Part shown: positions 44,753-54,359 of the stretch, piece by piece
Position numbering within the stretch: the first letter of the stretch is position 1
How the letters are laid out: each line of letters opens with the position of its first letter
NCBI RefSeq assembly: GCF_000162575.1
Contig: NZ_CM000776.2
Span: forward strand, 500,950-564,949
Direction of reading: 5' to 3'
Source of the DNA: Helicobacter canadensis MIT 98-5491
GTDB lineage: Bacteria > Campylobacterota > Campylobacteria > Campylobacterales > Helicobacteraceae
Length of the DNA: 64,000 nt
Notes under the pieces: generated by a model
The model's input: the letters and a program-made list of their open reading frames with translations, nothing else
What the model was told of the DNA's origin: nothing
The model's database searches: none
Position numbers and translations under genes: made by a program

Positions 44753-46566
44753 AAGCTAACCTCACGCATTTTCTCCTTTGAAAATTTAATAAATTCATCA
44801 AACCCCATTGTGGATTGTTGCTTTTCTCTTCTGTCTCGAATAGCAACAATTTTTTCTTGTTCCTCTTTAGCACCTAGCACGACAATCATCGGAACTCTCT
44901 GTTTTTCAGCATTTCTAATGCGTTTATTAAGAGTTTCATTTTTATTATCAATTTCTGCATATACATTGACATTTAGAAGTTGATTGCGTAATTCTTTGGC
45001 ATAAGATTCTTGAGCCTCTCCAAGTGGAATGATGATGATTTGTGTAGGAGCAATGAAAAAGGGAAATTCACCCCCAAAATGCTCAGTTAAAATTGCTATA
45101 AATCTTTCAAAACTTCCTAAAATAGCCCTATGAATCATAACAGGTTGTTTGGAAGAATTGTTTTCATCAGTGTATTCTAGCTTGAATCGTTCTGGTAAAT
45201 TCATATCGATTTGGATTGTCCCACATTGCCATTTTCGACCAATCGCATCGGTGATTTTAATATCAATTTTGGGTCCATAAAATGCACCACCACCTTCATC
45301 AATTTTATAAGGAATATTACAAATTTCCAATGCATTTTTTAGAGCTTGTGTGGCTTCTTCCCAAACTTCATCACTACCAATAGATTTTTCAGGTCGTGTG
45401 GAAATTTCCATTTCATAGCTAAAATCAAAAGAATCCATAATTTTTTTAGTAAAATCAATAATATTTTCTACTTCTGTTGCAATCTGACTTGGGCGACAGA
45501 AAATATGAGCATCATCTTGTGTGAATTCTCTTACGCGTAAAAGTCCGTGCAACACCCCACTTTTTTCGTGTCGATGCACAACACCATATTCATAAAAGCG
45601 TAAAGGTAAATCTCGATAACTGCGTAAGGCACTTTGATAAACCTTGATATGCCCAACACAATTCATCGGCTTGATTCCATATTCTACTCCATCAATAGTG
45701 GTAAAATACATATTTTCGCCATAATTGCTATAATGCCCACTAGTTTTCCATACAGCACTTTTTAGAATCTCAGGTCCCCTTACAGGCTCATATCCTCTTT
45801 GAATTAAAGCTTTAGTTAAAAGTCTTTCAATATTTCTGCGGAGGCGAGCACCTTTGGGTAACCAAATAGGCAATCCTGCACCGATTTCTTCATCAAAAGT
45901 GAAAAGTTCCATTTCTGTGCCAACTTTTCTATGGTCGCGTTTCTTAGCTTCTTCCATTTGTCGCAAATATTGATTAAGACTCTCTTTATCAGCAAAAGCA
46001 ATGCCATAGATTCTAACAAGCATTTCTGCTTTTTCATCACCGCCTAGGTATGCTCCAGCAATTTTGGTGAGTTTAAAGGCATTTAAAAGCTTTAAAGTAG
46101 GTAAATGAGGACCACGACAGAGATCTTCAAAGTCTCCTTGTGAGTAAATGCTTAATGTCCCATCACCTTGGGGGATTCTACTAATAACAGCTTGTTTTAA
46201 ATCATCGTTTTTAAATTTTTCAATAGCTTCTTGGCGTGGTAAATGATATTTTGTAATTTGTTCGCCTTTTTTGGCAATTTCTTTCATTTTAGATTCAATT
46301 TTAGCCAAATCCTCTTCACCAATTTTATGATTCACTCTAAAATCATAGTAAAATCCTTCTTCTACAACAGGACCTACGAAAAATTGGGCTTCTGGATAAA
46401 GAGACTTGATTGCTTCTGCCATTAAGTGTGCGCAAGTGTGACGCATAATAGCAAGTGAATCAGGGGAATTATCAAAATAAATTGGCTCACCTTCTATTTT
46501 TAATTCAGAAGCAGTTTGTGTATCATAGATAGTATCGCTTGTTTTAAACCCGATAATTTGAGACAT
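44749..46566 (-). CDS. thrS: Threonyl-tRNA synthetase
   Basis: A class II synthetase of 605 residues that charges tRNA-Thr. It lacks most of the N-terminal TGS domain of the E. coli enzyme, as usual in Helicobacter, and begins near the editing domain ([16 protein letters not shown] with the H-x-x-x-H motif). Motif 2 is [15 protein letters not shown], the zinc ligands include the Cys in [11 protein letters not shown], and motif 3 is [22 protein letters not shown]. The anticodon-binding domain closes the protein. It has its own promoter with an extended -10 and heads the thrS-infC-rpmI-rplT operon. Confidence 0.98.
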   Translation of the reverse strand: MSQIIGFKTSDTIYDTQTASELKIEGEPIYFDNSPDSLAIMRHTCAHLMAEAIKSLYPEAQFFVGPVVEEGFYYDFRVNHKIGEEDLAKIESKMKEIAKKGEQITKYHLPRQEAIEKFKNDDLKQAVISRIPQGDGTLSIYSQGDFEDLCRGPHLPTLKLLNAFKLTKIAGAYLGGDEKAEMLVRIYGIAFADKESLNQYLRQMEEAKKRDHRKVGTEMELFTFDEEIGAGLPIWLPKGARLRRNIERLLTKALIQRGYEPVRGPEILKSAVWKTSGHYSNYGENMYFTTIDGVEYGIKPMNCVGHIKVYQSALRSYRDLPLRFYEYGVVHRHEKSGVLHGLLRVREFTQDDAHIFCRPSQIATEVENIIDFTKKIMDSFDFSYEMEISTRPEKSIGSDEVWEEATQALKNALEICNIPYKIDEGGGAFYGPKIDIKITDAIGRKWQCGTIQIDMNLPERFKLEYTDENNSSKQPVMIHRAILGSFERFIAILTEHFGGEFPFFIAPTQIIIIPLGEAQESYAKELRNQLLNVNVYAEIDNKNETLNKRIRNAEKQRVPMIVVLGAKEEQEKIVAIRDRREKQQSTMGFDEFIKFSKEKMREVSF

Positions 46567-46597
46567 TATAGTTTGCCCTTTTAAAAAATTGGCTAGG

Positions 46598-46603
46598 ATT
46601 ATA
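46598..46603 (-). promoter_or_regulatory. Extended -10 promoter of thrS
   Basis: TGCTATAAT on the minus strand (the hexamer is at these positions) is an extended -10 element, 32 nt before the thrS ATG; AAGGGC between them is the ribosome binding site. Confidence 0.6.
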
Positions 46604-46632
46604 GCAGAAAAAAGAGAAAATATGGCTTAATC

Positions 46633-46663
46633 TATCCCAAAAAATAAAAAGCTTTTTGGGATA
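46633..46663 (-). terminator. Terminator after ccsBA
   Basis: A perfect 11-bp stem (tatcccaaaaa at 46633-46643 and tttttgggata at 46653-46663) starts 8 nt after the ccsBA stop on the minus strand. The T run is inside the stem rather than after it, so efficiency is uncertain. Confidence 0.65.
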
Positions 46664-46670
46664 TGAGAGT

Positions 46671-49463
46671 TTAGAAATTTAGTTTTGGAGAATCTAAATC
46701 ACTTTTTCTAGCTGCAAGAATAATCAAGAGAAAAGTCGCTGCGACAAAATAGTATAAAAATACAGGGACAGGAATGGGATCACCAGCAGCATAAGAATGC
46801 AATCCCGAAAGATAGAAATTGACTCCAAAATAAGTCATTAAAATTGAATAAAATGCCACAACGGATAAAGAGGCAAAAATGTAAGGATTGTCGCCTTTTG
46901 GCAAGAATCGTGCGTGTAAAACAATAATATACACAACAATAGAAATTAGCGCCCAAGTTTCTTTTGGATCCCAGCCCCAATATCTTCCCCAAGATTCATT
47001 TGCCCAAACTCCACCTAAAAAGTTTCCAACCGTTAGTAGTGCAAGACCTAGAATCATCGCCATTTCATTGATGGTGTGTAAGGTTAGAATGGTTTTGTCT
47101 AATTGAGGGTATTTTTTATTTCTGAAGATAAAAAGCCCCAAAGTAATTGCACCAAGCATAAAGCAAAGCCCTAAGAATCCATAGCTTGCTGTGATAATAG
47201 AGACATGGATATTAAGCCAATAAGATTTCAAAACAGGCACGAGATTCCCAATTTGTGGATTCATAAAGCCCAAATGTGCTACAAAAAGTGAGATTCCTGC
47301 TAGAAAGCTTGAAGTGGCTAAGGCTAGATAGCTTCGTTTGAAGAAAAATACTCCAGCAACTCCTGCTGCCCAAGCGATATAAATCATTGATTCATAGGCA
47401 TTGCTCCAAGGTGCATGTCCGCCTACATACCAACGCACTCCAAGTCCAATGGTATGACATAAAACTAAAAGAGTGATAAACCAATGGAGTATTTTTGTAG
47501 CTAAAACATCAGAGTTTTTGTTCCTGAAAATTTGTATTAAAACAATGATAAATAAAATAATGCCAGCTACAATGTATAAAGGTGTGAGATTATCAAAAAT
47601 ATTATAATGGTTTAAGAAAATTTCTAAATCAATTTTGCTTGGGTTTGGAAGCAAGTCTGCTCCAAATTTGTGCTGCATTTGGCTTAAAGCCTCAATAGCT
47701 AAGTTAGCATTTTCCCAATTATTTTCAACTAAGCCTTGATGGAAGCTTGCAAAATAGGCTCTAAAGAGTTTATGAATTTGTTCTCTATCTGTTTCGTTAA
47801 ATCCCGCCATAGCCTCTGTGGGTGCATACCAAGTAGAAGTTTCTTGATTGAAATCAGGGATAATTCTTAGAGATTGTGCAGTATAAATGAGATAAGCTAC
47901 ATTGATTCGCTCATCCACTTCAATAATGTCTTTATCAAATTGATCCCGCATAGCAGGTTTTTTGCGATTAGCTTCTTCGAGAAGATTAAGAAGTTTGTAT
48001 TGATCTTTGAAAAAAACATCTTCAAAGGCAATATAATTTTGATTCTCATCCACTCCAATAAGCTTTTTGAGTTTTGGAGTTTTAATGGCGATCATTTTAA
48101 CTTTTTTGAATTCATTGGGATACATCATCATGCCTAAAAATAATTGCATATTGCTAAGCCCTAAGAAATTATCTGTTTTGGTCATTTTGTGGATATATTC
48201 CATAGCTAGTGTGTCCATAGGTTTAACTCTACCGCCAAAATCTTGCACAAGAAGTTTCCCAAAAATCTTAGAGTGTTGATTAGAGTTTTGTTTGAGAGTA
48301 GCAATGAGATCTAAAATGCTTTCTTGTGTGATAGGGGGTAAATTCTGTTGTTGCGTGGTATTGGTTTCTTCTGCATAGAGTGGCGTTTGGAGACTAAAAG
48401 CACCAAGTGCCAAACAAGCGATGAAAGCAAGATTTTGAGCTTTGAGATAGCGACTAAGTTTATAGAAGCGTCCATTTTTGGCAAAAAATGACCATAAAAG
48501 CCCTAGAGTTAGCATTGCATAACCAATATAAGTTGGGATTTTACCAGGATCGCGATTAACAGAGAGAATCGTTCCTAATTCATCTTGATCATAAGAGGAT
48601 TGAAAGAATCTAAAACCACCATAATCTAAAACATTATTCATAAAGATTCTATAGGGTATTTCAGTTTTATTTGCTTCATCAATAATAGCTACTTCTGAAG
48701 CATAAGAAGAAGGACTCATAGAACCTGCATATCGATCTAATTGAAAATCTTTCAGTTCAATGCTAAAAGGCAATGTAATGGGGCGTGTTCCCCATTCTAA
48801 TGCGAATTTAGCACTACTCAAACTAAAAGGAATTGGGGTTTGACCCATAATGTTTTTTGTAACTTCAATGATTTCTTTACAACCTTGATAACTCATTTCA
48901 ACTTTTAAAATATCTAAAGTTGTTTTATCTTTTGCAGGAATGTATTCTAAAAATTTAACTTCTAGATTGTCATTTCCAAAAGGCAATTTATGATCAAATT
49001 TTTGTTGCACTAAAGGGGTGATTGTAGTAGGAAAAAAAGCCCGATAGAATTTATCGTCCATTTTAGCTAGAATAATTAAAAACTCTTCTTGAGATTGTAT
49101 AGTGTTGCTTTTCTCGCCTTCGCGGATATGCATAACACCTTCAAAACCATAATAACGAGTGATTGCAGCACCAATAAAAATCACAACCAAGGAAGAATGA
49201 AAAAGGAAGCTTGCATATTTTTTGCGTTGCCAAGCTCTTGAGAGAATAATGAGCCCAATTAGATTTAAAACTAAAAGCAAATGCAATAAATCAAACCATT
49301 GTGTATCATAGACTAACGCTCTTGCAGAAGGCGTTCCATAGTCATTTTCTATGAAAGTTGCCACCGCACAAGAGCTGCCATAACCGAGTAATAAAATAAA
49401 TGTAACCCAAAAATTACAAAATCCATGAATAATATTATTAAGCAATGTTTTTATTTGATTCAT
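46671..49463 (-). CDS. ccsBA: Cytochrome c biogenesis fusion protein CcsBA (system II)
   Basis: The 930-residue fusion carries haem across the inner membrane and attaches it to cytochrome c. The first part is CcsB-like (ResB) with early membrane helices and a periplasmic loop. The second is CcsA-like, with WGRYWGWDPKETWALIS near 830-846 (the haem-binding W-W-D motif) and flanking histidines such as GGHAPWSNAYESM. Single-gene fusion of both parts is usual in Helicobacter and Wolinella. The next gene upstream is a thioredoxin-fold lipoprotein, which fits the need to reduce the cytochrome cysteines. Confidence 0.96.
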   Translation of the reverse strand: MNQIKTLLNNIIHGFCNFWVTFILLLGYGSSCAVATFIENDYGTPSARALVYDTQWFDLLHLLLVLNLIGLIILSRAWQRKKYASFLFHSSLVVIFIGAAITRYYGFEGVMHIREGEKSNTIQSQEEFLIILAKMDDKFYRAFFPTTITPLVQQKFDHKLPFGNDNLEVKFLEYIPAKDKTTLDILKVEMSYQGCKEIIEVTKNIMGQTPIPFSLSSAKFALEWGTRPITLPFSIELKDFQLDRYAGSMSPSSYASEVAIIDEANKTEIPYRIFMNNVLDYGGFRFFQSSYDQDELGTILSVNRDPGKIPTYIGYAMLTLGLLWSFFAKNGRFYKLSRYLKAQNLAFIACLALGAFSLQTPLYAEETNTTQQQNLPPITQESILDLIATLKQNSNQHSKIFGKLLVQDFGGRVKPMDTLAMEYIHKMTKTDNFLGLSNMQLFLGMMMYPNEFKKVKMIAIKTPKLKKLIGVDENQNYIAFEDVFFKDQYKLLNLLEEANRKKPAMRDQFDKDIIEVDERINVAYLIYTAQSLRIIPDFNQETSTWYAPTEAMAGFNETDREQIHKLFRAYFASFHQGLVENNWENANLAIEALSQMQHKFGADLLPNPSKIDLEIFLNHYNIFDNLTPLYIVAGIILFIIVLIQIFRNKNSDVLATKILHWFITLLVLCHTIGLGVRWYVGGHAPWSNAYESMIYIAWAAGVAGVFFFKRSYLALATSSFLAGISLFVAHLGFMNPQIGNLVPVLKSYWLNIHVSIITASYGFLGLCFMLGAITLGLFIFRNKKYPQLDKTILTLHTINEMAMILGLALLTVGNFLGGVWANESWGRYWGWDPKETWALISIVVYIIVLHARFLPKGDNPYIFASLSVVAFYSILMTYFGVNFYLSGLHSYAAGDPIPVPVFLYYFVAATFLLIILAARKSDLDSPKLNF

Positions 49464-49526
49464 ATTTGCCTTTCTGTGAAGTAAATTTGAAATTTTACTT
49501 TATTTTTAATAACCATTGGTAAATCA

Positions 49527-50123
49527 TTAGATATTTTGAGCTTGGAATAACTCTTGTAATTCTTTAGCGATTTCCTTTTCATCTTTGGTTTCTAAATTTG
49601 GAGTTTTTAGGAACTCTAGTGTTGCTAAGAATCGTTCTTTGGGCATATAACCCGGATAAACAAAAAGTGTTTTTCCATGAGAAGAAACAAAAACAAGCGT
49701 TGGAGTTGGCTTGATATTGTAAAGGCGTCCTAGTTCAGAGGTTTCTTGAATATCTTTTAGAAAATCAACAGAATGAGATTTTGAGTAGCTTAGATTGATA
49801 TAATAGGGCGAATAGTCATTTTTTAAAATTTTTTTAATTTCATTGTCATCACGAATGAGTGCTTTGAGTTTATCGCAATAAATACAACCATTTGCAGAAA
49901 AGACTAAAAAGTAAGGTTTATTGTCTTTGGTTGAGATTTTTTGTGTGTCTAAAAATACATCGGCTACTTCTTTGTAGGAATTTTTATCAACATTTTGCAA
50001 AGCATCAAGTTGTTCTTGAGTGCTTTTTGCACCACTTGAGATGATATTTGAATCAAGCTTTTCTTCACAACCAACAATTAAAAACGCTAAGATTAAAACA
50101 TAAAGTAAATTTTTGATTTTCAT
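49527..50123 (-). CDS. Periplasmic thioredoxin-fold lipoprotein, DsbC/CcmG-like
   Basis: The 198-residue protein has a lipoprotein signal ending in FLIVGC (about residue 19) and a thioredoxin fold. The active-site motif is C-I-Y-C at 80-83 (SANGCIYCDKL) and the cis-proline region is IKPTPTLVFVS. It occupies the place of HP0377 in H. pylori, a CcmG-like reductase of apocytochrome c with a similar C-x-Y-C motif. Given its neighbours (ccsBA and hemH), its likely job is to keep haem-binding cysteines reduced. A broader role in disulphide isomerisation is possible. Confidence 0.85.
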   Translation of the reverse strand: MKIKNLLYVLILAFLIVGCEEKLDSNIISSGAKSTQEQLDALQNVDKNSYKEVADVFLDTQKISTKDNKPYFLVFSANGCIYCDKLKALIRDDNEIKKILKNDYSPYYINLSYSKSHSVDFLKDIQETSELGRLYNIKPTPTLVFVSSHGKTLFVYPGYMPKERFLATLEFLKTPNLETKDEKEIAKELQELFQAQNI

Positions 50124-50222
50124 TTTTTTCCTTTCAAGTTATTTTTATAGTTACTTCTTAACTTACGCACTTCTTTGAAAAATACTTTTGCATTTCTATT
50201 CCTGATTTATTTAATGATTTAT

Positions 50223-51188
50223 TTAATTTGTTTTTAAAATTTCTCGCGTTTGTTCTAAGATAAATCTTGCAAAATCCTCACTATCATTGAGGCATTTGGA
50301 GACTCGGTAGTCTAAAATGCCTATTTTCTCTGCTTCTTGTTTGTATTGAATAGAGAGTTCAAAATCTGTCTCTGAATTATCAAGGCTAAAAGCAATAGGA
50401 TAGATGATGAGTTTTTTCCCTTTGTAATTTTTTAAGCAATCTCCTAAGCTTGGTTCTAGCCACTTAACGGGTCCTAGTTTGGATTGATAGGCAACTTCAA
50501 TGCTTGCAAATTCTAATCCTGCTTTAGGCAACATTTCTTTTAGCGTATCCACATTGGCTAGAATCTCTTTTTGATAAGGGTCGCCTTTGTCAATATTTTT
50601 TTGTGGGAGTGAGTGAGCAGAAAAGATAAGATGGAATTCCTTAGAATCTTCATTTCCTAGAGTCTCTTTAATGCGACTTAAAATAGCTTTGTTATAGCTT
50701 TGATTGTCAAAATAATGTTTGATGAAATGCACTTTAGGCTGATAATTAAGATTCTTAAGGGCTTTTAAAAAATCATCATAAGAACTTTGTGTGGTGGTAT
50801 AGCTAAAATGTGGATAGAGGCTAAAGAGCACCACTTCTTGTATATTTTTGCTTTGTAATTCTTTGGCAACAAGATTGGCAAAGGGCGGTGTATATCGCAT
50901 TGCATAAGTGTAAAAGTAGTTATCATCTAGGTTTTCTAGCTTTTGGCAGAGCTTGAAAGTGTGTTCGACTAAAGGAGATTTGCCGCCAATTTTTCTATAG
51001 TTATTTTTGGATTCTTCAAGGCGTTTATAAGTAATGAAACTTGCTATCATAGAGCGAAAGAAATTGCTTTTAATAGGCAAAATATAAGGATCATTAAACA
51101 TATTTTTTAGAAAAACTTCAACTTCATCTAAAGAATTAGGACCTCCCATATTAAGAAGCACAATAGCAGTATTTTTTGTGTTTTGCAT
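50223..51188 (-). CDS. hemH: Ferrochelatase
   Basis: The last enzyme of haem synthesis inserts iron into protoporphyrin IX. The 321 residues include LLNMGGPNSLDEVEVFLKNMFNDP at the start, GGKSPLVEHT, and HLIFSAHSLPQKNIDKGDPY near 188-207, in which the His is the metal-binding residue. LGPVKWLEPS is the conserved late motif. Its start codon overlaps the stop of the upstream carboxypeptidase by one base. It heads the group with the thioredoxin-fold gene and ccsBA, so haem making and cytochrome c assembly are adjacent. Confidence 0.96.
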   Translation of the reverse strand: MQNTKNTAIVLLNMGGPNSLDEVEVFLKNMFNDPYILPIKSNFFRSMIASFITYKRLEESKNNYRKIGGKSPLVEHTFKLCQKLENLDDNYFYTYAMRYTPPFANLVAKELQSKNIQEVVLFSLYPHFSYTTTQSSYDDFLKALKNLNYQPKVHFIKHYFDNQSYNKAILSRIKETLGNEDSKEFHLIFSAHSLPQKNIDKGDPYQKEILANVDTLKEMLPKAGLEFASIEVAYQSKLGPVKWLEPSLGDCLKNYKGKKLIIYPIAFSLDNSETDFELSIQYKQEAEKIGILDYRVSKCLNDSEDFARFILEQTREILKTN

Positions 51189-52495
51189 TAATCTACCTTT
51201 TTTACATTGATCATTCCGCAGAAATTTTTACCTTCATAAATCTCGATTCTATAGACTTTACCTTTTTTGTCTAGCGAGAAGTTTTTGTCAATATCTGTAG
51301 CAGTTAGGAATATTTCTTCTTCGCTTACCACGCCTTTTTTAGAATAACCAATCACATTAACTCTAGCCTTTGGATTTTTTTTAATTAAGAATCCCTCTTG
51401 GAATTCTAGTGTTTTGCCAAATTTAACTTTTTTGGTGATATTTTTATCGATTTGTATTTCCATATCTTCGATGCTACATTGCATAGGAAAATAATCAGGT
51501 TTTAAGAGTGCAATTTTTTGGTGTCCGATATAGACTTCATAGCCATTTTTGGTTTCTTTGATTCTTCCTAATGGATGGGTAAAAGTAAATTGATTGCCTT
51601 TTTTAAGCAAAGGGATAAAATTAAGTGTGTTTTTGATTTCACTTAATTCAAGGGTAATATTATTATTAATGTTGAGAGTTTTATAATCTTTGAGTTTATT
51701 TTCAACACCCTTTAAATCCAAAGTAAAATCGCGTGTGTATTCTATGCCTAAAATTTGCATTAAGGCTTCAATGGAGTTAAGTTGATAAAGAGTTTTTAGT
51801 GGAAGTTCTTGTATATTTTTGCTAGTTTCTATGGCAAGAGCAGGTTTTAAATGAGTGATTGCATAATAAGTTAGGGAGTTTTGCTGTTCTTCATCTTTGA
51901 AGCGTGTTTCAGTGTTTCTTACTCCAAAAGTGTGAAAATCATAATGTAATTCTTTATTGAGTTTGTTTTCAATTTCTTTGGCTATTTCATCAAGATTTCC
52001 AAAAGGAATATTATCAAGTGTTTTTTGATCGATGACATAAGTTTGTCCCCACGCTTTTGGATTAAAAATTGAGTTTTCCCATTTTTCTCGATAAAATCCG
52101 TGTCCATCGTGAAGGTTAATTACAAAATTCACTTTAGGGTTGATGATAATTTCTTTAATCCTAGCAACATTATCAAAATCTGGATCATTAGGTGCAATGT
52201 GGGCAAATTTACGATTCATATCTTTGTAGATTCCACGCTTAAAGGCTAAAATACTATCAGGATTAAGATTAGGCACCACTAAAACATTGCCCTTTAGGAT
52301 ATGATAAGAGTTTGCTAAAATGCTAGGTGCAAAATATCCACCGGGTTCATCTCCATGAATACCGCCAATGACAAGCAAAGTCGCTCCATCATTATCGCCT
52401 TTAAGTTCATAGAAATTAAAGGGAGTGTTTTTGGCGTTTATGAATTGCAAACTAAGAAAGCATAGGATAAAGATTTTAAAGAAAAGTAATTTCAC
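51188..52495 (-). CDS. M14 peptidoglycan carboxypeptidase, Csd4/Pgp1-like
   Basis: The 435-residue exported protein (signal peptide about 1-21) has GGIHGDEPGG at 44-53 and INLHDGHGFY at 126-135, which place zinc ligands at H47, E50 and H129. Length, motif spacing and domain order (catalytic domain plus two small C-terminal domains) match Csd4 of H. pylori and Pgp1 of C. jejuni, DL-carboxypeptidases that trim the muropeptide tripeptide and set helical cell shape. Csd4 has an unusual Gln at the first ligand (Q46, E49, H128); here it is His, the prototypical residue. RNRKF-like NRKFAHI and VPNLNPD are also present. Orthology is likely, not proven. Confidence 0.85.
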   Translation of the reverse strand: MKLLFFKIFILCFLSLQFINAKNTPFNFYELKGDNDGATLLVIGGIHGDEPGGYFAPSILANSYHILKGNVLVVPNLNPDSILAFKRGIYKDMNRKFAHIAPNDPDFDNVARIKEIIINPKVNFVINLHDGHGFYREKWENSIFNPKAWGQTYVIDQKTLDNIPFGNLDEIAKEIENKLNKELHYDFHTFGVRNTETRFKDEEQQNSLTYYAITHLKPALAIETSKNIQELPLKTLYQLNSIEALMQILGIEYTRDFTLDLKGVENKLKDYKTLNINNNITLELSEIKNTLNFIPLLKKGNQFTFTHPLGRIKETKNGYEVYIGHQKIALLKPDYFPMQCSIEDMEIQIDKNITKKVKFGKTLEFQEGFLIKKNPKARVNVIGYSKKGVVSEEEIFLTATDIDKNFSLDKKGKVYRIEIYEGKNFCGMINVKKVD

Positions 52496-52511
52496 AAAAT
52501 TCCCTTTAGTG

Positions 52512-53519
52512 TCATTTTAATATAAAGCAAGCCATCTCTAAAATGCGATGAGAATAACCCCATTCATTGTCATACCAAACCATAATTTTTGCCATATCCT
52601 CTAACACAAAAGTCAAATCCAAAGCCACAACTCCACTTAAGGGGCAATTAACAAAATCTTGAGAGACTCCATAGGATTCATCAACGCCTAAGATTCCTTT
52701 TAAATGGCTAATTGAGGCTTGTTTAAAAAGAGTGTTGATAGATTCTTGCGTGGTATTTTGTAAAAGATTGATATTGAGATCAACCATAGAAACATCAGCT
52801 ACAGGGACACGCACACTATGCCCGTGGAGTTTATTTTTCATTTGGGGTAAGACTAAATGCAATGCCTTTGCTGCTCCAGTTGTTGTGGGTATGATATTGA
52901 TTCCAGCGGCTCTTGATCGTCTAAAATCACCCTTTCTATGGACAGAATCGATGAGGTTTTGATCATTTGTATAGCTATGGATGGTGGTTAAGATTCCATT
53001 TTTAACACCAAAGTTTTCATCTAATAGTTTGATAACAGGAGCTAGTGCATTAGTTGTGCAACTTGCATTAGAAATAATTTTTTCTCCCTTATAGTCTTGA
53101 TGATTAACCCCAAGGACAAAAGTTTTTGTAGAATCTTTTGCAGGAGCTGAAAAAATCACGCGTTTAGCCCCCTTTTTTAAATGACATTCAACAAGCTCAC
53201 TCTCTAAAAATAACCCACTTGCCTCAATAACAATATCAGCCCCACAAATATCAATTTCTTGTGGAGTTTTTGCATTGCTAAAGGGAATTTCTACGCCATT
53301 AAAAGTGAAATGATTAGTTTGCGGATTATAAGATTCTAGAGTGATTTTGTGAGTTTGATGAATCGAATCGTGTGCAAAAAGATAAGCAAGCATTTGGGAA
53401 TCAGCAGAATCATTGATTCCAACAATTTCAATTTTATCTTGCATTTCGCATAAGGCAACGCGTGCGATGCAGCGTCCGATTCTGCCAAATCCATTAATAA
53501 AAACTTTAATTTTTTCCAT
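52512..53519 (-). CDS. gap: Glyceraldehyde-3-phosphate dehydrogenase
   Basis: The 335-residue enzyme interconverts glyceraldehyde-3-phosphate and 1,3-bisphosphoglycerate, mainly for gluconeogenesis in this group. INGFGRIGRCIARV gives the NAD-binding motif, NASCTTNALAPV near 151-162 holds the catalytic Cys, and HSYTNDQNLIDS and WYDNEWGYSHRI are conserved. The residue after the second strand (GINDSADSQ) suggests NAD rather than NADP. It is divergent from the next gene on the right. Confidence 0.97.
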   Translation of the reverse strand: MEKIKVFINGFGRIGRCIARVALCEMQDKIEIVGINDSADSQMLAYLFAHDSIHQTHKITLESYNPQTNHFTFNGVEIPFSNAKTPQEIDICGADIVIEASGLFLESELVECHLKKGAKRVIFSAPAKDSTKTFVLGVNHQDYKGEKIISNASCTTNALAPVIKLLDENFGVKNGILTTIHSYTNDQNLIDSVHRKGDFRRSRAAGINIIPTTTGAAKALHLVLPQMKNKLHGHSVRVPVADVSMVDLNINLLQNTTQESINTLFKQASISHLKGILGVDESYGVSQDFVNCPLSGVVALDLTFVLEDMAKIMVWYDNEWGYSHRILEMACFILK

Positions 53520-53605
53520 ATAATTCCACCACCAACCGCTTTTAAAAGCGTAATTGTAACATAAAAAAAATAAAGAATTGGGATTTATTTTTTATAAAAT
53601 TAGGA

Positions 53606-53611
53606 TATAAT
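53606..53611 (+). promoter_or_regulatory. -10 element upstream of the Bax-inhibitor-like gene
   Basis: TATAAT about 36 nt before the start codon at 53647, with AAAGGAA as ribosome binding site between. Typical of promoters in this window. Confidence 0.55.
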
Positions 53612-53646
53612 GTAATTTCTATAATTTAAAAACAAAGGAAATGAAA

Positions 53647-54354
53647 ATGTCATTGTATGATAGGAAGCCAATGAACAACTATGGGCAGTATGCAGAAAAT
53701 AGCTTTGTGCAAAGTGATATGGCATTGGTTAGCTTTGTAAAACAGACTTATCAGCTTTTTGCAGGTTCTCTTTTGGCAGCGACTATTGGTGCTTATATTG
53801 GCATCAGCGCTTTAGGTGGTGTGGTAGCACAATATTATATTGGATTTGTGATTTTAGAATTTGCCTTACTTTTTGGATTGTTTTTTACCAAAGCAAAACC
53901 AGGCATCAATCTTTTGATGCTTTTTGCTTTTACTTTTGTAAGTGGTTTGACATTAACTCCAATCCTTAGCAGAGTGCTTGGAATGCCAGGTGGAGCTTCT
54001 ATTGTAGCACAGGCATTTTTATTGACAACAGCGATTTTTGGCGTGATGAGTATTTTTGCACTTCGCACTACAAAAGATTTAGCAAGTATGGGCAAGATAC
54101 TTTTTATTGCTTTAATTGTTGTTGTGATTGGCTCACTCATTAATCTTTTCTTGGGAAGTCCGCTTTTACAAGTAGCAATTGCTGGGGTAAGTGCAATTTT
54201 ATTTAGTATTTTTATTGCCTATGATACACAAAATATTGTAAGAGGACTTTATGATAGCCCTGTTACTGCTGCAGTAAGTCTTTATTTAGATTTCTTGAAT
54301 CTTTTTGTATCCTTGCTTCAATTGCTTGGAATCTTTGGTTCTAGAGAGGAATAA
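53647..54354 (+). CDS. Bax inhibitor-1/YccA family membrane protein
   Basis: The 235-residue protein has seven predicted membrane segments after a short soluble N-terminus, and the family motifs TFVSGLTLTPIL and FSIFIAYDTQNIV, followed by AAVSLYLDFLNLFVSLLQLLG with the conserved Asp residues. In bacteria such proteins include YbhL and BsYetJ (a calcium leak channel) and the FtsH-associated YccA; function here is unknown. I choose the second ATG (53647), because the ribosome binding site is too close to the first. It is followed 5 nt later by the thiamine gene. Confidence 0.88.
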   Translation: MSLYDRKPMNNYGQYAENSFVQSDMALVSFVKQTYQLFAGSLLAATIGAYIGISALGGVVAQYYIGFVILEFALLFGLFFTKAKPGINLLMLFAFTFVSGLTLTPILSRVLGMPGGASIVAQAFLLTTAIFGVMSIFALRTTKDLASMGKILFIALIVVVIGSLINLFLGSPLLQVAIAGVSAILFSIFIAYDTQNIVRGLYDSPVTAAVSLYLDFLNLFVSLLQLLGIFGSREE

Positions 54355-54359
54355 GCGCT

